This document shows, one piece after another, positions 56,435 to 64,000 of a stretch of DNA of 64,000 bases. The notes beneath the pieces were generated by a model that was not told the DNA's origin, did no database searches, and saw only the letters and a program-made list of their open reading frames with translations. The position numbers were made by a program, and so were the translations under genes. This DNA comes from Winslowiella arboricola. GTDB taxonomy: Bacteria > Pseudomonadota > Gammaproteobacteria > Enterobacterales > Enterobacteriaceae. Location: the NCBI RefSeq assembly GCF_025527015.1, contig NZ_JAODIM010000038.1, positions 248,001 through 312,000 on the forward strand, read 5' to 3'. How positions within the stretch are numbered: the first letter of the stretch is position 1; every line of letters starts with the position of its first letter.

Positions 56435-58756
56435 TTACTCAACTGTAAAAGACGCGGTTGCTACCTGTCCACCTTCATCCAGTATCGTGAGCTGATAAGC
56501 GCCAGGCTTTTCGAAAGATAATGCCTGCGATTGCGCACCACTCTGATCCTCCAGCGGCGAGCCATTCAGGAACCACCAGCGTTGATTTCCCTGGCCTCCC
56601 TGCACGCTGACGGTGATCGCCAGCCGCTGTTGCCCTGGCAAGCGATGCAGAATCTGACTATCACGCAGTCCGGTTAAAATCAGAGGAACCGTATTACCGG
56701 CACTGAGTGGCGGGCAGTGCGTATCAATCGCGGGCAGACGGCTAGCGCGCCGTTCGGCTTGCGGCAGCCATGGCTCCAGCGGCAACGGCCATAACATCAG
56801 CGTTTGCGCCTGCGCCCCACTACAGTCTGACGCTACACGCAGTCCCTGAGAGTTTAGCCAGATCGGTTGCTGCAGACCCGAAACGCCCTCCTGTCCCGGC
56901 GCCAGCAGCGTCGGCGGCACGGTATTATTCACGATCCAGCTCTGGCGGCGCTGGCGGCAGTTGCTATCTCCCGGCGCCAGGCTTTGTCCGCCGGGCCAGC
57001 AGATGGTCGCTGCGCTCACCGAAGCAGGGCGCGGATCGCCCGGCAAAACCGGTCCACGAAACCCCGGCGATGACATCAGCAAATGATGGACCTGATTTAA
57101 CACTGGAACCGCGCTGGCATAGCCATACTGACCAGCCACCGGCGTACCATCAGGACGCCCCACCCAGACACCGATCAGATAGCGCGCATCAACGCCCACC
57201 GCCCAGGCATCACGGTAGCCATAGCTGGTGCCGGTTTTCCACGCCAACGGTACTATCGCAGAACCATCGCCCCCCGACTGTGGCTGCGCCTCACCGGCCA
57301 GAATGCGGCGAATCACCCATGCCGCCCCCGGCGAGAGTAAACGGCGCTCCTCCAGTTTCTGCCCGGGCAGAAATCGCAGTGCGGCGACATTCCCCTGGCG
57401 TGCAAAAGCGCTGTAAGCTGACACCACCTCATCCATCCGCGTACCGGTTCCACCGAGCACCAGCGAAAGATTCGGTTCTACCGCCGCCGGAAAGCGTAAA
57501 TTAATCCCGGTATTACGCAGCGCGGCGGCAAAACGCTTCGGCCCATAGGCATCCAGCAACTGCACCGCTGGCAGGTTTAACGATCGTGACAGCGCCTCGC
57601 TGGCGCTGACCGGACCATGAAAACCGCTGTCAAAATTTCCCGGTCGGTAATCGCCAAAACGGCGCGGCACATCCTGCAACAGCGACTCGGCATGAATCAG
57701 TCCGTCGTCAATCGCCAGCCCATAGACAAAGGGTTTCAGAATCGATCCTGGTGATCGCACGCTGCTGATCATATCGACATGACCAAAGCGGTTGTCATCA
57801 TTAAGATCAATCGATCCCAGATAGCCACGCACTTTCATGGTGGTGTGATCGACCACCAGAAAGGCCAGCGAGGTACGCGGCGGCAGCTGGTTTTTCCAGC
57901 CCGTTGCCAGCGCTTCCAGCTGACGCTGCAGCGACGCATTGATGGTGGACGTCACCTTTTGCTGTGGAGAAACCGTCAGCAACCGTCTTGCCAGCAGAGG
58001 CGCCAGTTCAGGCATCTGACGCGGTGCCAGCCACACCGGCTCAGCAAACAGTTCATCAACCTGCTGCTTCGGCCACACCTGATAATCAATCATGCGCTGC
58101 AACACTTTGTTGCGCGCAGCCTGAGCGCGCAGTGGCCAGCGATCGGGCCGCAAGCGGCTCGGGGCCTGGGGCAGCACCGCCATAAGCGCGGCTTCACTGC
58201 GCGTCATCTGCGCCGGCGATTTTCCCAGCCAGGTCCAGCTGGCCGCGCCGATCCCCTCAATCGTGCCGCCAAAAGGCGCTCGATTAAGATACAGAGTCAG
58301 AATCTCTGACTTCGACAGATGCCACTCCAGCTGTAAAGCACGCCAGACCTGCAGCAGTTTACCGCGCCAGTTGCGCGGTTGCGGATCGATTAAGCGAGCA
58401 ACCTGCATGGTCAGGGTACTGCCACCGGAAATAATGCCGCCACCGCGAATATCCTGCCAGGCGGCACGCAAAATGGCGAGAGGATTTATCCCAGGATGCT
58501 GCCAGAACCAACGGTCTTCATAGGTCAGCAGCGCCTCAAGATACAAGGGAGAAACGTCATCAAGGGTGACCGGATAACGCCAGATACCGTTACGATCGGC
58601 AAAACGCCACAGTGGCGTACCATCTTCCGCCACCACCACGCGTGCAGGTTCAACCTGTTGCAGCGGCAAGGGTGAGAGCCGGTCTGCCACCAGCAGCACA
58701 ATAATGAGCGCAGCCGGCAACAGCAGCCAGCGCAAAATGCGAAAACGTCTTTTCAT
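56435..58756 (-). CDS. pbpC: Penicillin-binding protein 1C
   Basis: A bifunctional-type class A PBP of the inner membrane. About 773 aa from ATG 58756 (E. coli 770); a GTG at 58780 would add 8 residues. One membrane span near residues 8-25. The GT51 domain has LLTYEDRWFWQHPGINPLA and GGSTLTMQVAR. The transpeptidase domain has RSPGSILKPFVYGLAID (SxxK), SLNLP (SxN) and WKTGTSYGYRDAW (KTG). The last 90 residues are the BiPBP_C domain. It follows the alpha-2-macroglobulin gene, its usual partner. Confidence 0.95.
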   Translation of the reverse strand: MKRRFRILRWLLLPAALIIVLLVADRLSPLPLQQVEPARVVVAEDGTPLWRFADRNGIWRYPVTLDDVSPLYLEALLTYEDRWFWQHPGINPLAILRAAWQDIRGGGIISGGSTLTMQVARLIDPQPRNWRGKLLQVWRALQLEWHLSKSEILTLYLNRAPFGGTIEGIGAASWTWLGKSPAQMTRSEAALMAVLPQAPSRLRPDRWPLRAQAARNKVLQRMIDYQVWPKQQVDELFAEPVWLAPRQMPELAPLLARRLLTVSPQQKVTSTINASLQRQLEALATGWKNQLPPRTSLAFLVVDHTTMKVRGYLGSIDLNDDNRFGHVDMISSVRSPGSILKPFVYGLAIDDGLIHAESLLQDVPRRFGDYRPGNFDSGFHGPVSASEALSRSLNLPAVQLLDAYGPKRFAAALRNTGINLRFPAAVEPNLSLVLGGTGTRMDEVVSAYSAFARQGNVAALRFLPGQKLEERRLLSPGAAWVIRRILAGEAQPQSGGDGSAIVPLAWKTGTSYGYRDAWAVGVDARYLIGVWVGRPDGTPVAGQYGYASAVPVLNQVHHLLMSSPGFRGPVLPGDPRPASVSAATICWPGGQSLAPGDSNCRQRRQSWIVNNTVPPTLLAPGQEGVSGLQQPIWLNSQGLRVASDCSGAQAQTLMLWPLPLEPWLPQAERRASRLPAIDTHCPPLSAGNTVPLILTGLRDSQILHRLPGQQRLAITVSVQGGQGNQRWWFLNGSPLEDQSGAQSQALSFEKPGAYQLTILDEGGQVATASFTVE

Positions 58757-58798
58757 CGGCAATTTAATGGCGCCCGACACCGGGCCGGGCGCCAGGTT

Positions 58799-61700
58799 TT
58801 AGTGCACGTTCAGGCGGCCGGGCGTAACGCCCAGCGCACGCCATTGCGGCACATACATTGACTCAACCTGCGGTGCAGGAACCTGATAACTGCCCGGCGT
58901 CACTGCGCGCGCCAGATAGAGTAATGTCACCGGACGATAGCCATCAATATCCACCGCCGCAACGAAACGATCGTCGCGGAACTCAAGATGTTTAATGCTG
59001 GCCTGCTGCATATCGCCAATCGACTCCTGCACATCAGCCGCACTATCGGCCAGGCTGGCGCTGCTGTCACTCAGGTTCTGATTTTCCAGCTCCAGACCGG
59101 CGGGTAGCAGGTCAACAACCAGCGCATCAGGAACGCGTTCACGCGCTGAAACTTTCAGCTGAACCAGCACCAGCTCTCCACTCTTCAGATTTGCCAGCGA
59201 CTTCTCTCTGCCATCCAGCCCCAGATAGCTACGGCTGATTTGCAGATTGTTACTCCAGGGTTCCGGCGCGTTCTGCGGATAACCCACCACGTCCAGACGC
59301 CCGTACAGATTACCGCTACCCGGATTGGCTAAACTGACACCGCCAGTTAGCTGCGTCGCTGACAGCACTCCGGTGTAGGTTTCCGTGCCGCTCAGCGCCG
59401 GAGTCTGGTCGTTAAGTACCGCCTGCCAGGGCTGTCCAGCCGAAGACATCAGCGCCTTACCGGCAAGGAACAGGGCATTATTCTCCTGCGTCGAAAGCCA
59501 GCGCTTGCCGTTAAGCTGTTGCGACAGCCTGACCAGCAGCAGATCCTGCTCATTGAGGAGTAGTTTATTTTCCGCCAGCAGGTTCAGTATCATCGCATTA
59601 TCCCTCAGCGCGCTACCGTAATCCCCGAGCCACAAACGGTTATCCGTACGGCTGGTATCCATACCCTGGTTAATCGCATCACTTCCGCGCGGCACATCGC
59701 CCATCAGCCTCAGCGCAATACCCAGTTGCACCAGCGGCAGCCCCGCTTTGGCGCTGGCTTTTTTGTTATAAAGCGTACGCAGGGCGCCTAGTGGCGCTTT
59801 TTGCTGACGCGCTAATACTAATGCGGCATAGGCCTGTACGCTGAAGCGTGAGGCGGCAGCGTCGCTGCTGTAGTAGACCTCAATCTGATTCGCATCCTGC
59901 AGATAACGCAACAGACGCTGATTAGCGCGATCCAGCACGGACTGCGATACGCTATAACCCTGCTCACTGGCACGAATCAGGAAGTCGGTGACATAAGCTG
60001 TCAGCCAGAACTCTTCCTGGCTCTCTTTGCCCCATAAACCGAAACCGCCGTTCAGACGCTGCATGCCGGCCAGACGATCGATACCAACATCGATCGATTC
60101 GCGCCGGGCAGTATCGCTGCTGCCTTTGATCCCCAGCGCCATCAGCTGCGCATGATTGGTATACAGCGACGGGTAGAGGCCACTGACCGTCTGCTCAAGG
60201 CAATCATAGGGATAAGCGTACAACTCACGAATATAGCGCGCAATATTCAGCGGTGGGCGGCTGCCAATTGCCAGCTGGCCTTGCAGTGTGGCATGAGCCA
60301 GTCCGCTTAGTGCTTCAGCAGGCACACTCCAGGGTGCGTCACTGCGGACAACCGCTTCAAAATTACGCGTCTCCGCAGGCCATGCCGGGCGCACACCGAC
60401 TTTCCAGCGCTGATGGAGCGGCTTGACAGTTTCACCTGGCAGATTAAGACCGGTTATCTCAGCGGTAATTTCGCCATCGCCAAAACCGGTCAGCGCGCTG
60501 ACGGGAACCAGCAAGGTGGTGCGCTCCCCCGCTTTCAGCGCGACCGTCTGCATCCCGCTGTCATCCAGTTTTACCAGACCCTGTGCCGCCAGATTAATCT
60601 TCAGGGTTTGCGGCAGGCCAGAAAGGTTAGTCAGATCCAGCGCCAGACGGGCGCTATCGCCGCCAGCCATAAAGCGCGGGGTTGCCAGCTCACTAATTAG
60701 CGGCGCGGCGACCACCAGCTTCTGTTCACCCTGACCGAAGCTATCGTCGCTCCACACCTGCGCCATTAAGCGCAACTCACCGTTAAACTCCGGTACAGGC
60801 AGTTCGACACTGCCTTCGCCGTTAGCATTCAGCGTTACCGGTAGCGCCTGCTGCGCCACAATATTGACATGGGTCACTGGTTTCTGACCGCCGCGCGCCA
60901 GCGGGTCATCTTCATCGCCATCACCACCAAAGCGCAGCGTCGCCTGACGTCCCTGCCCTTCAATCAGTTGTCCGTAGATATCATATTGATCGGCGTTATA
61001 ACGTTTACGGCCAAAGAAACCGTTAAAGGGATCCGGGGTTTTATAGTCGGTAATGCTTAATACGCCGCTATCTACCGCCGACAGCAGCAAATGGATATTT
61101 TTCGGCACTTCGCCGCCCTGTCGCGCCGCTTTCACTTTCACCGTCAGCGTCTGGTTAGGTCGAATTTTTTCCGGAACATCAAGGGCAAGCGTGAGTTTAC
61201 GATTGTTATCCGCCAGCGGCAGATGCAGCAGCCCCACAGCCCGTTTTGGCGTGGTGCCTTTCTCTTTTTCCCCAGGACGAATGACCAGCGCACTGAGATA
61301 GAGATCGTGACGACGCCACTCCTGATTAACCGGCACTTCAACGTCGAGTCCCCCGGCTGGCACATCGATTTCCTGCCACCATAATGGGCCATTGCTGGAC
61401 TCCAGCATCAGATAGCCTTTACCTGCTGCCGGTGCTTCGATATGTACGCTGGCTTTTTCACCTGGCCGATAAGCGGGTTTATCCAGTTTAAGTTTTACCT
61501 GGTCCGGGCGCAGTGCGCCGCTGCCAGCGGTATTATCCTGCCAGCTGTAACCTGCCCAAAAACGTACGCTGCTCAGCATATTATTATCGGCAGTGCGCAC
61601 TTCAAGACGATACGAGCCCCAGTCGACCGGGAACTCAACGCGCGCCGTGCCATCGGCGGCCAGCGAAATTTGTTGCTGCTCCTCAACCAGATCTTTCTGA

Positions 61701-63775
61701 TCGTAACGCGACTGCCAGCCTTCTCCATCGGAGAAGCTCCAGTAGTAGTCACGACGTTCACGCACCAGACGCACATCAACATTCTGTGCCGCCAGTTTCT
61801 CACCGCTTGCATTCGCCAGCAGAATATCAAACGCGGCATTACTGCCCTCCTCCACCATCGGCTGACTGCGATAGCTGTCGCTACGGTAGTCATAAACATC
61901 TTTATTTCCGAATAGCGGGCGGATGCCTGGCAGCGCATCAGCAGGCCAGATAGCCTGGGTAATACGACGGGTTACCGGACGGCCACCGCTCTCCAGCAGA
62001 CTGGCCTGCATGATGACATTGATCGGCGAATGGACATCCTCCCAGCCTGACGGCACGGACACCACAGCGTCTCCCTGTGCATCCAGAGTAATATCCAGCT
62101 CATCAAGGCTGCGTTTTAAGCCATCTTCATTAATATCGCCAAACTGATAGCCTGGCAGCGCGGCAACCGCTTCGCGGTTGGGGCGCAAATAGAGCTGTCC
62201 CTGCAAATGATTTCCTGCGGCAGGCGCACCATACAGATAGCGGCCATTCACCTGGAAAGAGAGATCTTCAGCGGGTGACAGGGGATGATCGGCACCTTTC
62301 AGCGACAACGCCATACGTTCCGGCAGAAAATCCTCCACATTAAAACGCCAGCTGCGTGGACGATTGTCACCAGTATTGACCCGCAGCGTCCAGCCACCGG
62401 TAGCTGCGGATTCCGGCAGACTATAACGATATTGATAGAGACCGTTTTCTGGTTGCCACACCTGAGTGCGGGCCACCTCACCATCCGGTTTAACAACTTC
62501 CAGTTTAACGGGCTGTGGCGGTAAAGGTTTTCCGTCAGCATCGCGCAGTAAGGCATTCACGATTACCGTTTCACCAGGACGATAAAGATCGCGCGGCCCA
62601 AAGATAAACAGCTGCTTGTCATAGCCTTCCGGCCCCGCGATGGCGAACTCCGCCAGATCCAGCGCCGGGCGACTAAGATCCAGCAGCGTGGTTTGCTGAT
62701 CTTGCGTGGCCAGCAATAATTTCGCTTTGTCCGATGATTTTAGCTGCGCATGTCCCTGCTTATCGCTGGTGGCTTGCTGCAGCGTTTGTCCTTTTTCATC
62801 CAGCAGGGTCAGGGTAATGCCAGACAGCGCCGCGCCATTTTCCAGGCTCTGGCTAAACACATCCATCTGCGTCGGAAACTGATGCAACGACAACCCAATA
62901 TCACTGCGGGTAAACAAGGTGGCGGCATTACTGTAGCTGTAAGATCCGGCTTTTTTCATCACCGCCAGATAGACGCCTGGCTGTTTAAAGGCGTCGATAT
63001 TGCTTAGGGGCAGCAGCATTTTTTCGCGGGTATTGCGCGCGGGATTAAGATCAAAACGGCCGCTGTAAACCAGATCCGCTTTTTTCAGCAACTCATCCGA
63101 TTGCCAGATTTGCAGACTATTGCCGTACTCCCAGGCGGAGAGAAAGGTGGGCAAAGAAGCGGGTTTAACCCGGAAGAAATCGACATCCACGCTATTCACG
63201 TTGAGCGCCAGAATCGGTAATCCCTGGATGACGCGCGTTGGCAGCAGAGAACCGCGGCTGGCAAATCCCACCATCGGCTGCACATCACGCGTGGTGATCT
63301 CCTGCTCGGCGGCGCTCTCCAGCGTGGCGCCATTGAGCGCTTTCAGTCCGCTATCGATGGAGGCGATCAGCTTGCGATTCGGCTCCAGATGGCGAAAACG
63401 CAGCTCGCGCTGATTAGCCGCCAGTTCCCAGCCGCCGTCGATAGCGCCGCTTTTGCTGTCCACCAGATGCAGTTTCTGCGCAAAATTTTGCTTGTCATCC
63501 AGCGCTACCGAGAAGGTCACTACCAGCGTACTGGCGCCATCCAGTTGCACCTCGGAGATATCCACAACCTGCAGCGGTTTTCCTTTATCGCGTTCTGCTT
63601 CCGCCGCGCGTCGGGTATCGCTTAAGCTACTTTGCGCCGCCGCGCCGCCGGATGGCGTGGCGCTTTTTTCGGCAGATATCGCAGGTTGCGCTTTTTTATC
63701 ATTATCATCGCAACCCGACAGCACAGTCAGCGCCAGTAAAGCAGCCACAGCTAACCCGTTTCCCAACCCTTTCAT
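58799..63775 (-). CDS. yfhM: Bacterial alpha-2-macroglobulin lipoprotein (YfhM)
   Basis: A 1658-aa periplasmic lipoprotein (E. coli 1653) thought to trap proteases that breach the outer membrane, working with PBP1C. I use ATG 63775 (MKGLGNGLAVAALLALTVLSGCDDND), with GGAG 7 bases upstream and a lipobox LSGC; the frame is open to 63952 but those 59 residues look non-coding. The thioester motif CLEQ is intact in YPYDCLEQTVSGLYPSL, followed by the helical thioester domain. MG-type beta domains make up the first 1100 residues. The 225 bp to the window end show no gene on the strand. Confidence 0.96.
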   Translation of the reverse strand: MKGLGNGLAVAALLALTVLSGCDDNDKKAQPAISAEKSATPSGGAAAQSSLSDTRRAAEAERDKGKPLQVVDISEVQLDGASTLVVTFSVALDDKQNFAQKLHLVDSKSGAIDGGWELAANQRELRFRHLEPNRKLIASIDSGLKALNGATLESAAEQEITTRDVQPMVGFASRGSLLPTRVIQGLPILALNVNSVDVDFFRVKPASLPTFLSAWEYGNSLQIWQSDELLKKADLVYSGRFDLNPARNTREKMLLPLSNIDAFKQPGVYLAVMKKAGSYSYSNAATLFTRSDIGLSLHQFPTQMDVFSQSLENGAALSGITLTLLDEKGQTLQQATSDKQGHAQLKSSDKAKLLLATQDQQTTLLDLSRPALDLAEFAIAGPEGYDKQLFIFGPRDLYRPGETVIVNALLRDADGKPLPPQPVKLEVVKPDGEVARTQVWQPENGLYQYRYSLPESAATGGWTLRVNTGDNRPRSWRFNVEDFLPERMALSLKGADHPLSPAEDLSFQVNGRYLYGAPAAGNHLQGQLYLRPNREAVAALPGYQFGDINEDGLKRSLDELDITLDAQGDAVVSVPSGWEDVHSPINVIMQASLLESGGRPVTRRITQAIWPADALPGIRPLFGNKDVYDYRSDSYRSQPMVEEGSNAAFDILLANASGEKLAAQNVDVRLVRERRDYYWSFSDGEGWQSRYDQKDLVEEQQQISLAADGTARVEFPVDWGSYRLEVRTADNNMLSSVRFWAGYSWQDNTAGSGALRPDQVKLKLDKPAYRPGEKASVHIEAPAAGKGYLMLESSNGPLWWQEIDVPAGGLDVEVPVNQEWRRHDLYLSALVIRPGEKEKGTTPKRAVGLLHLPLADNNRKLTLALDVPEKIRPNQTLTVKVKAARQGGEVPKNIHLLLSAVDSGVLSITDYKTPDPFNGFFGRKRYNADQYDIYGQLIEGQGRQATLRFGGDGDEDDPLARGGQKPVTHVNIVAQQALPVTLNANGEGSVELPVPEFNGELRLMAQVWSDDSFGQGEQKLVVAAPLISELATPRFMAGGDSARLALDLTNLSGLPQTLKINLAAQGLVKLDDSGMQTVALKAGERTTLLVPVSALTGFGDGEITAEITGLNLPGETVKPLHQRWKVGVRPAWPAETRNFEAVVRSDAPWSVPAEALSGLAHATLQGQLAIGSRPPLNIARYIRELYAYPYDCLEQTVSGLYPSLYTNHAQLMALGIKGSSDTARRESIDVGIDRLAGMQRLNGGFGLWGKESQEEFWLTAYVTDFLIRASEQGYSVSQSVLDRANQRLLRYLQDANQIEVYYSSDAAASRFSVQAYAALVLARQQKAPLGALRTLYNKKASAKAGLPLVQLGIALRLMGDVPRGSDAINQGMDTSRTDNRLWLGDYGSALRDNAMILNLLAENKLLLNEQDLLLVRLSQQLNGKRWLSTQENNALFLAGKALMSSAGQPWQAVLNDQTPALSGTETYTGVLSATQLTGGVSLANPGSGNLYGRLDVVGYPQNAPEPWSNNLQISRSYLGLDGREKSLANLKSGELVLVQLKVSARERVPDALVVDLLPAGLELENQNLSDSSASLADSAADVQESIGDMQQASIKHLEFRDDRFVAAVDIDGYRPVTLLYLARAVTPGSYQVPAPQVESMYVPQWRALGVTPGRLNVH

Positions 63776-64000
63776 ACGATCTCCATGGCACAATAGCCTG
63801 CGAAATGAGAACAACATTATGGCGGGAAACGCCTCAAAGTGATCAAATAATTTATTATTATGCGAGCGATTACTCAGCAGCTTGTTGATTTGCTGTTTAT
63901 GATCTCTCATTTTTCGAGGCATCTCGTAAATTTCATTTAAGATCATCCGCATAATAGAAATTTTCTTGTGGTGTCGTCAGAGATCGCCGACACTCAAAGT

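Noticed and set aside
63776..63952. 59-residue extension before YfhM
   Set aside because: It would bury the lipoprotein signal; the ATG at 63775 is followed at once by a signal peptide and lipobox.
1..64000. CRISPR arrays, tRNA, rRNA and complete insertion sequences
   Set aside because: I looked for regularly spaced repeats, cloverleaf-like ends, and transposase genes with inverted ends and found none.

Overview
The window looks like a chromosomal segment of a gammaproteobacterium of the order Enterobacterales, most likely Erwiniaceae (Pantoea/Erwinia-like). The backbone follows the E. coli order closely: uraA-upp | purMN | ppk-ppx | pdeF-yfgG | guaBA | xseA | der-bamB-yfgM-hisS-ispG-rodZ-(pilW)-rlmN | ndk | pbpC-yfhM. 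Protein lengths are near those of E. coli. The departures from E. coli are a retained pilW, a PstS-less pst operon beside ppk, and a protealysin-emfourin pair between xseA and der.

Layout. 1-3.5 kb: uracil salvage (uraA, cut by the window edge, and upp with its T-tract start) and purine synthesis (purMN with a PurR box). 3.5-11.9 kb: a divergent phosphate block, with a large-type pstC-pstA-pstB operon on the minus strand and ppk-ppx (polyphosphate synthesis and breakdown) on the plus strand. 11.9-16.8 kb: a TehB-like methyltransferase, the FNR-box-linked c-di-GMP phosphodiesterase pdeF, small membrane protein yfgG and the Mg channel mgtE. 16.8-40.2 kb: an accessory region absent from the E. 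coli order. It holds a DUF3750 protein, an HxlR regulator divergent from a SnoaL-like protein, a peroxiredoxin/DsbD-like/ECF-sigma/NrsF operon, a seven-gene operon joining a flavoprotein and two AhpD-like proteins to an amino-acid-type ABC importer, an AfuABC-type importer, a large TPR protein of unknown function, satP, a SUKH-type protein, a DUF3289/DUF943 pair (probable toxin and immunity protein), and a small element at the 3' end of guaA. 40.2-64 kb: conserved core genes (GMP synthesis, exonuclease VII, ribosome assembly, outer-membrane assembly, translation, isoprenoids, cell shape, nucleotide balance, and the PBP1C/alpha-2-macroglobulin pair).

The most interesting stretch is 38.2-40.3 kb. 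A 99-bp segment that includes the last 18 nt of guaA and its terminator is present twice (97 of 99 bases identical). The copies bracket about 1.8 kb of AT-rich DNA carrying a RelE/ParE-type toxin with an HI1420-type antitoxin and a small Shedu-like (DUF4263) nuclease. Paired 12-bp-spaced TACCGYC repeats lie just inside both ends, and a possible integrase start without its gene lies near the guaA side. I read this as an integrase-less defence mini-island at the guaA attachment site. Directly beside it are the DUF3289/DUF943 and SUKH genes, so 35.9-40.3 kb works as a small defence and competition cluster.

All identifications come from reading the sequence and from recalled family features; no database search was run.
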